In this document: piece by piece, positions 24,279-32,915 of the stretch
How the letters are laid out: each line of letters starts with the position of its first letter
Position numbering within the stretch: position 1 is the stretch's first letter
Assembly (NCBI GenBank): GCA_046347155.1
Contig: JAXMGT010000001.1
Location: forward strand, 124,001 to 188,000
DNA length: 64,000 nt
Source: RPQJ01 sp046347155
GTDB taxonomy: Bacteria > Pseudomonadota > Gammaproteobacteria > Steroidobacterales > Steroidobacteraceae
Reading direction: 5' to 3'
Position numbers and translations under genes: made by a program
The notes under the pieces: generated by a model
What the model was told of the DNA's origin: nothing
What the model saw: only the letters and a program-made list of their open reading frames with translations
Databases searched by the model: none

Positions 24279-25481
24279 ATGCCATTTCGCATCGCCCTCA
24301 GCGGCCTGAACGCCGCCTCGACGAACCTGAGCGTCACGGGCAACAACATCGCCAACTCGTCGACGACCGGGTTCAAGTCCTCGCGCGCGCAGTTCGCCGA
24401 CGTCTACTCGCTCGGTGCCCAGGGCATCGGCAACGGCGTGCGCGTCGCCGACGTCACCCAGCAGTTCGAGCAGGGTGGCATCGACTTCACGGACAACCCG
24501 CTCGACATCGCGATCAGCGGCGAGGGGTTCTTCACGATGAGCGACAACGGCAGCCTCGTGTACACGCGGGCCGGCGCGTTCGGCGTGGACCGCGACGGCT
24601 ACGTCGTCAATGCGAAGAACCAGCGCCTGCAGGTGTACCCGCCGAACGGGACCGGCGGCTTCAACACCGGCGCGCTCTCGGACCTGCAGCTCGTCGCGAC
24701 CGACAGCGCACCCCAGGCGACCGGCGCCGTGTCGATGGCATTCAACCTGCCGGCGTCCGCGACCGCGCCGGCGGTGGCGCCGTTCAACCCGGCGGACCCT
24801 CAGAGCTACACGCAGTCGACCTCGATGACGGTCTACGACTCGCTCGGCATGACGCACACCTCGACCTACTACTTCGTGAAGGGCGCGGCCTCCGGCGCCT
24901 GGGACATGTACACGTACGTCGACGGCACCGCCGTCGGCGGCGCGACGCCGCTCACGTACTCGAGCACGGGCCTGCTCACGGCGCCGGCGTCCGGGTCCGT
25001 GACGCTGCCGGCGTACACGCCGGCGAACGGCGCGGCGCCAATGACGCTGACGGTCAACGTCGCGAACTCGACGCAGTTCGGCAACCCGTTCGGCGTCAAC
25101 GCGATGTCGCAGGACGGCTACGCGGCCGGTCGCCTCTCGTCGATCGACGTGGACTCCGAGGGCGTCGTCTTCGCGCGCTACACGAACGGACGCTCGACCT
25201 CGCTCGGCAAGATCGTGCTGTCGAACTTCGCGAACCCGCAGGGCCTCCAGCAGCTCGGCGACAGCAACTGGGGCGAGTCGTTCTCCTCGGGCCAGGCGAT
25301 CCGCGGCGAGGCCGGGAGCGCGAGCTTCGGCCTGCTGCAGGCGGGCGCGCTCGAGGCCTCGAACGTGGACCTGACCGAGGAGCTCGTGAACATGATCACC
25401 GCGCAGCGCACCTTCCAGGCGAACGCGCAGATGATCTCGACCGCCGACTCGGTCATGCAGACGATCATCAACATCCGCTGA
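24279..25481 (+). CDS. flgE: flagellar hook protein FlgE
   Basis: 400-residue hook subunit. The N-terminal D0 region has NNIANSSTTGFKSSRAQFAD, the middle holds the FlgE D2 domain with SMTVYDSLGMTHTSTYYFVK, and the C-terminus ends with TEELVNMITAQRTFQANAQ and a D0 helix. It is of standard length. The GGACGG ribosome-binding site precedes the ATG. Confidence 0.97.
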   Translation: MPFRIALSGLNAASTNLSVTGNNIANSSTTGFKSSRAQFADVYSLGAQGIGNGVRVADVTQQFEQGGIDFTDNPLDIAISGEGFFTMSDNGSLVYTRAGAFGVDRDGYVVNAKNQRLQVYPPNGTGGFNTGALSDLQLVATDSAPQATGAVSMAFNLPASATAPAVAPFNPADPQSYTQSTSMTVYDSLGMTHTSTYYFVKGAASGAWDMYTYVDGTAVGGATPLTYSSTGLLTAPASGSVTLPAYTPANGAAPMTLTVNVANSTQFGNPFGVNAMSQDGYAAGRLSSIDVDSEGVVFARYTNGRSTSLGKIVLSNFANPQGLQQLGDSNWGESFSSGQAIRGEAGSASFGLLQAGALEASNVDLTEELVNMITAQRTFQANAQMISTADSVMQTIINIR

Positions 25482-25498
25482 CCCGGGGGACGACGACG

Positions 25499-26242
25499 GT
25501 GGACCGGCTCGTGTACGTGGCGATGTCAGGAGCGAAGCAGTCGTTCGCGACGCAGGCCGTCGTGGCGCACAACCTCGCGAATGCCAGCACCTCGGGGTTC
25601 CGCTCGGACCTGTACCTGTTCGTGAGCCTGCCCGTGTACGGTCCCGGCCACCCGACGCGGGTGAACCCGCTCGCGGTGCAGGGCGGCTGGGAGCGCGAAC
25701 CGGGCGGCGAGCAGACCACCGGCCGCAGCCTCGACGTCGCGATCCACGGCCCCGGCTTCATCGCCGTGCAGGCCGAGGACGGCACCGAGGCCTACACGCG
25801 CGCGGGCGACCTGCAGGTCGATCCGGACGGGCGGCTCGTGACCTCGGCCGGGCACCCGGTGCTCGGCCAGCAGGGGCCGATCGTGATCCCGGACAACACG
25901 TCGATCGAGATCGGCGGCGACGGCACGATCTCGGTCGTCGCGCAGGGACAGGGCCCGGAGACGGTCGGTGCCGTCGAGCGCATCAAGCTCGTGAAGCCCG
26001 ACATCGCGAAACTCGCGAAGGGCGAGGACGGCCTGCTGCGCCTGCCGGGCGGCGCCACCGCGCCGGCGGACGATTCGGTGCGTGTCGTCGCGGGCAGCCT
26101 CGAGGACAGCAACGTCAACGTGCCGGAGGAGATGGTCAACATGATCCTGGTGGCTCGCCAGTACGAGACCCAGGTCCGGATGATGCACCTGGCCAACGAG
26201 AACGCGGCGGCGTCGCAGCGGCTCGCGGGCCCGGCCGGCTGA
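25499..26242 (+). CDS. flgF: flagellar proximal rod protein FlgF
   Basis: 247-residue rod protein. It has a GTG start at 25499, the N-terminal VAHNLANASTSGFRSDLY motif and the C-terminal VPEEMVNMILVARQYETQVR helix. The conserved SLDVAIHGPGFIAVQ segment separates it from FlgG. Confidence 0.95.
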   Translation: MDRLVYVAMSGAKQSFATQAVVAHNLANASTSGFRSDLYLFVSLPVYGPGHPTRVNPLAVQGGWEREPGGEQTTGRSLDVAIHGPGFIAVQAEDGTEAYTRAGDLQVDPDGRLVTSAGHPVLGQQGPIVIPDNTSIEIGGDGTISVVAQGQGPETVGAVERIKLVKPDIAKLAKGEDGLLRLPGGATAPADDSVRVVAGSLEDSNVNVPEEMVNMILVARQYETQVRMMHLANENAAASQRLAGPAG

Positions 26243-26261
26243 TCGACGGGGAGGCAAGGCG

Positions 26262-27047
26262 ATGGACACGGCACTGTGGGCGGCGAAGACCGGGCTCGAG
26301 GCGCAGCACACGCGCCTCGCGGTGATCTCGAACAACATCGCGAACCTCAACACGACCGGCTTCAAGCGCTCGCGGGTCGCGTTCGAGGACATGCTCTACC
26401 AGAACGTGCGCCAGGCCGGCGCGCAGAGCTCCGAGCAGACCTCGCTGCCCTCGGGCCTGTACCTCGGCACCGGCGTGCGGGTCGTGGCGACCGAGAAGCT
26501 CTACACGCAGGGCAGCATCGAGCAGACGGGCAAGCCGCTCGACGTCGCGATCACCGGCCGGGGCTTCTTCCAGATCCTGCTGCCCGACGGGTCGCTCGGC
26601 TACACGCGCGCCGGCAGCTTCCAGGTCAACGCCGACGGGGAGGTCGTCGACCCGGCCGGCTACAAGCTGCAACCGGGCATCACGCTGCCGGCCGACGCGC
26701 AGAGCGTGACGATCGGCCGCGACGGCGTGATCACCGTGACGCAGCCGGGCAGCACTTCGCCGGTGCAGGTCGGCAGCCTGCAGCTCTTCGACTTCGTGAA
26801 CCCGACCGGCCTCGAGCCGCGCGGCGAGAACCTGCTGGTCGAGACGGCCGCGAGCGGCACGCCGACCTCGGGCACGCCCGGCAGCAACGGGCTCGGCATC
26901 CTGGTCCAGTCGTCGCTCGAGACCTCGAACGTGAACGTCGTCGAGGAACTCGTCGGCATGATCGAGACGCAGCGTGCGTACGAGGTCAGCTCGAAGGCGA
27001 TCTCGACCAGCGACGAAATGCTCCGCTACCTGACGAACAACGTATGA
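26262..27047 (+). CDS. flgG: flagellar distal rod protein FlgG
   Basis: 261-residue distal rod subunit. NNIANLNTTGFKRSRVAFED, the GKPLDVAITGRGFFQI core and the C-terminal VVEELVGMIETQRAYEVSSK are diagnostic. Its stop overlaps the flgH ATG by 4 nt. Confidence 0.97.
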   Translation: MDTALWAAKTGLEAQHTRLAVISNNIANLNTTGFKRSRVAFEDMLYQNVRQAGAQSSEQTSLPSGLYLGTGVRVVATEKLYTQGSIEQTGKPLDVAITGRGFFQILLPDGSLGYTRAGSFQVNADGEVVDPAGYKLQPGITLPADAQSVTIGRDGVITVTQPGSTSPVQVGSLQLFDFVNPTGLEPRGENLLVETAASGTPTSGTPGSNGLGILVQSSLETSNVNVVEELVGMIETQRAYEVSSKAISTSDEMLRYLTNNV

Positions 27048-27718
27048 CGATCCGGGCGCACCTCCGGCTCCCGGCGCTGGCTGCCGCGCTGCTCGCCGCG
27101 GGCTGCGTCGTCGCGCCGCCGCCGCCGCCGCCGGCGGCCTACGCGCGGCAGGTGCCGGCGCTCCCGCCGCCGACGGCCGGCTCGCTGTACCAGCCGGCCG
27201 GCGCGATGTCCCTCTTCTCGGACAACAAGGCGCGACAGGTCGGTGACCTGCTCACGATCCAGCTGATCGAGAACACGAGCGCATCGAAATCGGCGAAGAC
27301 GACCACGGCCAAGGACCAGGACATCCAGGTCGACACGCCGGTGATCCTCGGCCAGACGCCGACGCTGAGCGGCCTGCCGCTCGGCACGACGCTGAAGGCC
27401 GGCCGCGAATTCGGCGGCCAGGGCGACTCGAGCCAGAGCAACCGGCTCACCGGGTTCATCACGGTGACCGTGATCGAGCGGCTGCCGAACGGCAACCTGG
27501 TCGTGGCCGGCGAGAAGCAGCTGACGCTGAACCAGGGCGACGAGACCGTGCGCGTCTCCGGCGTCGTGCGCCCCTCGGACATCAGCACGAACAATGTCGT
27601 GCCCTCGTTCAAGGTCGCGGATGCCGAGATCACCTACGGCGGCAAGGGCTTCGTCGCCGACTCGAACAAGATGGGCTGGCTCGCGCGGTTCTTCAATTCC
27701 GGCTGGGCGCCGTTCTGA
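27044..27718 (+). CDS. flgH: flagellar L-ring lipoprotein FlgH
   Basis: 224-residue outer-membrane L-ring subunit. A lipoprotein signal ends in the lipobox LAAGC (Cys21), followed by a proline run. The conserved DNKARQVGDLLTIQLIENTSAS and VRPSDISTNNVV segments are intact. Coupled to flgG (ATGA) and flgI (TGATG). Confidence 0.96.
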   Translation: MTIRAHLRLPALAAALLAAGCVVAPPPPPPAAYARQVPALPPPTAGSLYQPAGAMSLFSDNKARQVGDLLTIQLIENTSASKSAKTTTAKDQDIQVDTPVILGQTPTLSGLPLGTTLKAGREFGGQGDSSQSNRLTGFITVTVIERLPNGNLVVAGEKQLTLNQGDETVRVSGVVRPSDISTNNVVPSFKVADAEITYGGKGFVADSNKMGWLARFFNSGWAPF

Positions 27719-28857
27719 TGGCCGCCCTGCGCACCAGGTCCACCGTGCCGCGCCGACTGCTGCGCGCCGCCGGCTGCGCGGTCCTCGTGCTGGCCGCCAC
27801 GCCGGCGCCCGCGGAGCGGATCAAGGACATCGCGAGCGTGGGCGGCGTCCGCAGCAACCCGCTGATCGGCTACGGGCTCGTCGTCGGCCTCGTCGGCACC
27901 GGCGACCAGACGTCGCAGGCGCCGTTCACGGTCCAGACGCTGCGCAACATGCTCGAGCAGCTCGGCGTGACGATCCCACCGAACGTGAACCCGCAGCTGA
28001 AGAACGTCGCGGCGGTGACCGTGCAGGCCGAGCTCCCGCCGTTCTCGAAGCCCGGGCAGGCGATCGACGTGACCGTCACCTCGATCGGCAATGCGACGAG
28101 CCTGCGCGGCGGTGCGCTGCTCATGACGCCGCTGCGCGGTGCGGACGGACAGGTCTACGCGGTCGCGCAGGGCAACCTGATCGTCTCGGGGCTCGGTGCG
28201 TCGGGCGCGGACGGCTCGAAGATCGTCGTCAACGTCCCGAGCGCCGGGCGCGTCCCGGGCGGCGCGACGGTCGAGCGCGAGGTGCCGGCGACGCTCGGCG
28301 ACGCGCAGTCGGTCACGCTGAACCTGAACTCGCCGGACTTCACGGCCGCGAACCGCGTCAGCGAGATCATCAACCGGATGTTCGGGACGGGCATCGCGCG
28401 CACCGTCGATGCCGTGTCCGTCGAGGTGACGGCGCCGCCCGACACGTCGAGCCGCATCGCGTTCCTCTCGACGATCGAGAACCTCGAGGTGGACCCGGGT
28501 GACGCGCGCGCCCGCGTGGTCGTCAATTCGCGCTCCGGCACCGTCGTGATCGGCAGCACGGTCCGCGTGATGCCGGCGGCGGTGTCGCACGGCTCGCTGA
28601 TCGTGACGATCTCCGAGGATCAGAACGTCAGCCAGCCCGAACCGTTCTCGTACCGCGGCCGCACGGTCGTGACGCAGGACTCCTCGATCGACGTCCAGCA
28701 GACGGGTGGGCACATGTTCAAGTTCGGCCCGGGCGTCACGCTCGACGAGATCGTGCGTGCCGTGAACGGCGTCGGCGCGGCGCCCGGCGACCTGGTCGCG
28801 ATCCTCGAGGCCCTGAAGGAAGCCGGCGCGCTGCGCGCCGAGCTGATCGTGATCTGA
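27718..28857 (+). CDS. flgI: flagellar P-ring protein FlgI
   Basis: 379-residue periplasmic P-ring subunit with a signal peptide ending near TPAPA-ER. The family block IKDIASVGGVRSNPLIGYGL and the C-terminal VRAVNGVGAAPGDLVAILEA are present. FlgA, its chaperone, is encoded 5 kb upstream. Confidence 0.97.
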   Translation: MAALRTRSTVPRRLLRAAGCAVLVLAATPAPAERIKDIASVGGVRSNPLIGYGLVVGLVGTGDQTSQAPFTVQTLRNMLEQLGVTIPPNVNPQLKNVAAVTVQAELPPFSKPGQAIDVTVTSIGNATSLRGGALLMTPLRGADGQVYAVAQGNLIVSGLGASGADGSKIVVNVPSAGRVPGGATVEREVPATLGDAQSVTLNLNSPDFTAANRVSEIINRMFGTGIARTVDAVSVEVTAPPDTSSRIAFLSTIENLEVDPGDARARVVVNSRSGTVVIGSTVRVMPAAVSHGSLIVTISEDQNVSQPEPFSYRGRTVVTQDSSIDVQQTGGHMFKFGPGVTLDEIVRAVNGVGAAPGDLVAILEALKEAGALRAELIVI

Positions 28858-28862
28858 GCGCG

Positions 28863-29825
28863 ATGGGCACGACGGGCCACGGCTTCGGCACCGATCTCGC
28901 GCTCGGCACCCGGGTCGGCGACCCGGTGCGCACCGGCGCACAGCGGATGGAACCGGCAGCCGTGCGCGAGGTCGCGCGGCAGTTCGAGGCGATGTTCCTG
29001 CGCGAGGTGCTGCGCGACATGCGCGCGGGTTCGCTCGGCGAGGACGTGTTCGGTTCGTCCGAGGGCGACCTCTACCAGGACATGTTCGACGCGCAGATGG
29101 CCTCGGCGCTGTCGAAGGGCGGCGGGCTCGGGCTCGCGCGGATGCTCGAGCGGCAGATCCTCGAGCACGCGGCCCGGACGGCGCCGGCCGGCGAGTCCGC
29201 GACCGGTGCGGAGGAGGGCGCGGCGGCGAAGGACCCGGCGCCGGCGCCGGGCCCGGCCGCCGCCGTGCCGCTCGAGCACCCGCTCGAACGGCCGCGCGTG
29301 CAGGCGCGCGACGCGCGACGCGGGACCGCGACCGCCCCGGTGGCGGGGCTCGGCGAGTCGGCCGAGGCGTTCGTGCGCGAACTGCTGCCGCACGCGCGCT
29401 GGGCGGCGGCGCAGCTCGGCGTGTCGCCGGCCGCGATCATCGCGCAGGCCGCGCTCGAGACCGCCTGGGGCCGGCGGGTGCCGCAGACCGCGGACGGCCG
29501 GCCGAGCTGGAACCTGTTCGGCATCAAGGCCGGCGGCCCGTGGCGCGGCGCGAGCGCGTCGGCCTCGACGCTCGAGTACGCGGACGGCGTGGCGGTGCGC
29601 GGTCGCGCGGCGTTCCGCGCCTACGACTCGCTCGAGGACGGCCTGCGCGACTACGTGAACCTGCTGTCGGGCAGCACCCGGTTCCGGCAGGCGCTGGACG
29701 CCGGCACCGACGCGCTCGCGTTCGTCGCCGGGCTGGCCCGCGCCGGGTACGCGACGGACCCCGCGTACGCGGAAAAGCTGCGCGCGGTGCTCGCGAACCC
29801 GCTGCTGCGGGCGATGTCGCCGTGA
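28863..29825 (+). CDS. flgJ: flagellar rod assembly protein / muramidase FlgJ
   Basis: 320 residues in two domains. The N-terminal rod-binding domain (about 30-95) has VARQFEAMFLREVLRDMR and LYQDMFDAQMA. The C-terminal glucosaminidase domain (about 160-315) has GVSPAAIIAQAALETAWG with the catalytic Glu and WNLFGIKAG. It is the bifunctional form that cuts peptidoglycan to let the rod through. An Ala/Pro-rich linker joins the domains. Last gene of the flgB operon. Confidence 0.95.
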   Translation: MGTTGHGFGTDLALGTRVGDPVRTGAQRMEPAAVREVARQFEAMFLREVLRDMRAGSLGEDVFGSSEGDLYQDMFDAQMASALSKGGGLGLARMLERQILEHAARTAPAGESATGAEEGAAAKDPAPAPGPAAAVPLEHPLERPRVQARDARRGTATAPVAGLGESAEAFVRELLPHARWAAAQLGVSPAAIIAQAALETAWGRRVPQTADGRPSWNLFGIKAGGPWRGASASASTLEYADGVAVRGRAAFRAYDSLEDGLRDYVNLLSGSTRFRQALDAGTDALAFVAGLARAGYATDPAYAEKLRAVLANPLLRAMSP

Positions 29826-29844
29826 CCGGCGCCGCGCCCAGGAT

Positions 29845-29871
29845 TCAAGTCCCGGCACCGGCGGCCGATAC
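29845..29871 (+). promoter_or_regulatory. sigma-28 (FliA) promoter of flgKL
   Basis: TCAAGTCC (29845-29852), an 11-nt spacer and GCCGATAC (29864-29871) match the FliA consensus with one mismatch in the -10 block. It lies in the 96-nt gap between flgJ and flgK. Confidence 0.75.
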
Positions 29872-29921
29872 ACGGTCGTACGTGACCCCGCGGCGCCCGT
29901 CGCCGAGGGTGCGGTAACCCC

Positions 29922-31556
29922 ATGTCAGACCTCTTCGGAATCGGCACCTCGGCCCTCCAGGCCTTCCAGCGCGCGCTCGCGACGACGGGCAACAACGTCG
30001 CGAACGTGAACACGCCCGGCTACAGCCGGCAGCGCGTGCTGCTCGAGGAGCGCCCGGGCCAGTTCAACGGCGCCGGCTACGTCGGCTCCGGCGTGCAGGT
30101 GGCCGGCATACAGCGGCTGTTCGACGCGCTCCGCGCCGCGGAGCTCGACGACGCGACGGCCGGCAGCGCACGGCTCGAGGCCTTTTCCGGCATCGCGAGC
30201 GGACTCTCGAACCTCGTCGCGGACGAGGACCTCGGCCTCGGCGCCGGGCTCACGCGGCTGACGGCCGCGCTCGAGGACGTCGCGACCGACCCGACCTCGC
30301 AGCCCGCACGGCAGGCGCTGCTGGCCAGCCTGCAGGGCGCGGTCGACATGTTCCGCCGGATGTCCACCTGGCTCGAATCGCAGCAGCAGGTGGTCGCCCA
30401 GGGGCTGCGCGACGGCTCGTCCAGCATCAACACGCTGAGCCAGGGCATCGCGGACCTGAACCAGCGCATCGTCTCGGCGTCCGCCGGCGGCCAGTCGCCG
30501 AACGACCTGCTCGACGCGCGCGCGCGGCTCGTGAACCAGCTCTCCGAACTGGTCGGCGTCTCGACGGTGCAGGAGTCGAACGGCGCGCTCGACGTGTTCG
30601 TAGGCAGCGGCCAGGCGCTCGTCGTCGGCGCGGACGCACGGCCGCTCTCGGTCGCGCGCAACTCGCTCGACCCCGAGCGCTGGGACCTGGTTCTCGGCGG
30701 CGCGGCGATCACCGGCCAGGTGAGCGGCGGCCGGCTCGGCGGGCTGCTCGACGCGCAGGCCGAACTGCTCGGCCCGGCGCGGAGCGAGATCGGCCGCATC
30801 GGGGCGACGCTCGCGCTGCGCGTGAACGAGGTGAACGGCCAGGGGCTCGACCTCGACGGCAACGCCGGCGGCGCACTGCTGTCGGCGCCGCAGGCGGTCG
30901 TGCGCGCCGCGTCGGCGAACACCGGCTCGGCCACGGTCTCGGTGGCCTACGCCGACGTCGGGGCCTTCCGCGCCGACGAGTACCTGCTCGCCTACGACGG
31001 CAGCGCCTGGCAGTTGCGCAGCGCCACGACCGGCACCGCGATCGCGATGACGGGCAGCGGCACGCCGGCCGACCCGTTCCGCGCCGACGGGCTCGAGTTC
31101 GTCGTCGGCGCCGGCGCGGCGGCCGGCGATCGCTACCTCGTTCAGCCGTTCGCCGCGGTGGCGCGCGACCTCGCCGTCGTCGAGTCCGACCCGCGCCGGA
31201 TCGCGGCGGCCGACGCCGGCAACACCGGGGGCACCGGCGACAACCGCAACGCGCTCCGCCTGGCGGCCGTGATGAGCGAAGGGCTGCTCGACGGCGGCCG
31301 CACCAGCCTCGACTCGGCGAACGCGGCACTCGTGGCCCGGCTCGGCTCGGCCGCGCAGCAGGCGACGCTCTCGAGCCAGGCGCAGCAGGCGCTGCTCGAC
31401 CAGGCCTCGCAGGCGATGGCGTCGGTCTCCGGCGTCAACCTCGACGAGGAGGCCGCGAACCTCGTGCGCTACCAGCAGGCCTACCAGGCGATGTCGCAGG
31501 TGATCCAGGTGGCCGACTCGACGTTCCAGACGCTGCTCGCGGCGCTGCGCGGCTGA
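29922..31556 (+). CDS. flgK: hook-filament junction protein FlgK (HAP1)
   Basis: 544-residue junction protein. The N-terminal GTSALQAFQRALATTGNNVA and VNTPGYSRQRVLLEE, with the C-terminal NLDEEAANLVRYQQAYQAMS segment, are conserved. FlgN is its export chaperone. Predicted to be transcribed from its own FliA promoter as well as by read-through from flgJ. Confidence 0.96.
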   Translation: MSDLFGIGTSALQAFQRALATTGNNVANVNTPGYSRQRVLLEERPGQFNGAGYVGSGVQVAGIQRLFDALRAAELDDATAGSARLEAFSGIASGLSNLVADEDLGLGAGLTRLTAALEDVATDPTSQPARQALLASLQGAVDMFRRMSTWLESQQQVVAQGLRDGSSSINTLSQGIADLNQRIVSASAGGQSPNDLLDARARLVNQLSELVGVSTVQESNGALDVFVGSGQALVVGADARPLSVARNSLDPERWDLVLGGAAITGQVSGGRLGGLLDAQAELLGPARSEIGRIGATLALRVNEVNGQGLDLDGNAGGALLSAPQAVVRAASANTGSATVSVAYADVGAFRADEYLLAYDGSAWQLRSATTGTAIAMTGSGTPADPFRADGLEFVVGAGAAAGDRYLVQPFAAVARDLAVVESDPRRIAAADAGNTGGTGDNRNALRLAAVMSEGLLDGGRTSLDSANAALVARLGSAAQQATLSSQAQQALLDQASQAMASVSGVNLDEEAANLVRYQQAYQAMSQVIQVADSTFQTLLAALRG

Positions 31557-31571
31557 CCGGGAGGGCACACG

Positions 31572-32768
31572 ATGCGCGTCGCGACGTACCAGTGGCAGGT
31601 GCAGTGGCTCTCGGACTACCTGCAGGGCCGCAACGCCGTCGACAAGCTGCAGCAGCAGGCGAGTTCCGGGCGCCGGCTGCTCGAACCGGCCGACGACCCG
31701 GCCGCGGCCGCCCGTGTCGCCGAACTCACGGCGGCGCAGGGCGCCACGACGCAGTACACCGAGAACGCCTCGGTCGCTCAGGGGCGGCTCGAGAACGAGG
31801 AATCGCTGCTGGTGCGGGCCGGCGACCTGCTGCAGCGCGTGCGCGAGCTCACGGTGCAGGCGGGCACGGCGACGACCACCACCGAGGCGGGGCGCAGCAT
31901 CGCCGCCGAGTTGCGCGCCGACCTGGCCGCGCTGCTCGACATCGCGAACACGAAGGACGCCCGCGGCGAGTACGTGTTCGCCGGCACACGCAGCGGCGCG
32001 CAGCCGTTCGTCGGTTCCGGCGGCGCCGTCACCTACGTCGGAGACGCGCTGCAGCGCGCGATCCGCGTCGGCGTCGGCCAGTACGTGACGGACGGCGACA
32101 CCGGCGACCGGGTGTTCGGCGACATCCCGAACGGCACCGGTCGCTTCGTGGCGCGAGCGGCCACCGCGAACGTCGGCACGCTCGTCGTCGGTGCGCGCAG
32201 CCTCTCGGACCCGGCGGCCTGGGACGGCGGCAGCTACGTGCTCGCGTTCACGTCGCCCGGCACCTGGGAGGTGCGCGACGCGGCCAACGCGCTCGTGCAG
32301 TCGGGCACCTGGACCGACGGCGGAACGGTGACGTTCCGCGGCGTGACGCTCGCGCTGGCCGGTGCGCCGGCGACCGGCGACACGGTCACGGTCGGCCCGA
32401 GCTCGCGCCAGAGCGTCTTCGCGACGATCGACCGGCTCGCGACCGCACTCGAGAACGGCGGCGACAGTGCCGCAGCGCGGGCCGCGGTCGCCAACGTCTC
32501 GGGCGACACGCTCGAGGACCTCGACCGCGCGCTCGAGCGGCTCGGCGAGGTGCGCGCCTCGGTCGGGGCCCGGCTGCAGGGCGCCGAAAACGCCGCGAAC
32601 GTGCTCGGGGACGCCTCGCTGTCGCTCACCCGCGAGATCTCCACGCTGCGCGACGCCGACATGGCGTCGACGCTCTCGGCGCTGTCGGCCCGGCTCACCG
32701 GACTCGACGCGGCCCAGCAGACCTTCGCGAAACTGCAGGGTCTTTCACTCTTCAACTACCTGCGCTGA
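31572..32768 (+). CDS. flgL: hook-filament junction protein FlgL (HAP3)
   Basis: 398-residue flagellin-like junction protein. It has an N-terminal coiled region (LQQQASSGRRLLEPADDPAA), the FAGTRSGAQPF motif, and a C-terminal flagellin-like helix with LRDADMASTLSALSARLTG. It starts 15 nt after flgK. A hairpin that contains the fliC -35 element lies just after its stop. Confidence 0.95.
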   Translation: MRVATYQWQVQWLSDYLQGRNAVDKLQQQASSGRRLLEPADDPAAAARVAELTAAQGATTQYTENASVAQGRLENEESLLVRAGDLLQRVRELTVQAGTATTTTEAGRSIAAELRADLAALLDIANTKDARGEYVFAGTRSGAQPFVGSGGAVTYVGDALQRAIRVGVGQYVTDGDTGDRVFGDIPNGTGRFVARAATANVGTLVVGARSLSDPAAWDGGSYVLAFTSPGTWEVRDAANALVQSGTWTDGGTVTFRGVTLALAGAPATGDTVTVGPSSRQSVFATIDRLATALENGGDSAAARAAVANVSGDTLEDLDRALERLGEVRASVGARLQGAENAANVLGDASLSLTREISTLRDADMASTLSALSARLTGLDAAQQTFAKLQGLSLFNYLR

Positions 32769-32772
32769 GCCC

Positions 32773-32794
32773 GGGCGCCTAAAGTTCGGCGCCC
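32773..32794 (+). terminator. flgL hairpin with the fliC -35 box in its loop
   Basis: GGGCGCC (32773-32779) and GGCGCCC (32788-32794) form a perfect 7-bp stem, and the 8-nt loop is exactly the sigma-28 -35 octamer. No U tract follows. It may slow or end flgKL transcription where the fliC promoter begins. Confidence 0.5.
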
Positions 32795-32806
32795 CCCGTC
32801 CGATAA
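32780..32806 (+). promoter_or_regulatory. sigma-28 (FliA) promoter of fliC
   Basis: TAAAGTTC (32780-32787), an 11-nt spacer and TCCGATAA (32799-32806) give a strong match to the FliA consensus (14 of 16 positions). The leader of about 100 nt ends in CAGGAGATTCAGC before the fliC ATG. Confidence 0.93.
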
Positions 32807-32915
32807 ACACTCCTGAACGGAGCCGACCGCCGGACAGCTGGTCCCGTGACGGCCCGCAGAGCACGACGCGCGCAGGGGCGCGCGTCGGTCGGTCCCAAGC
32901 ATCAGGAGATTCAGC

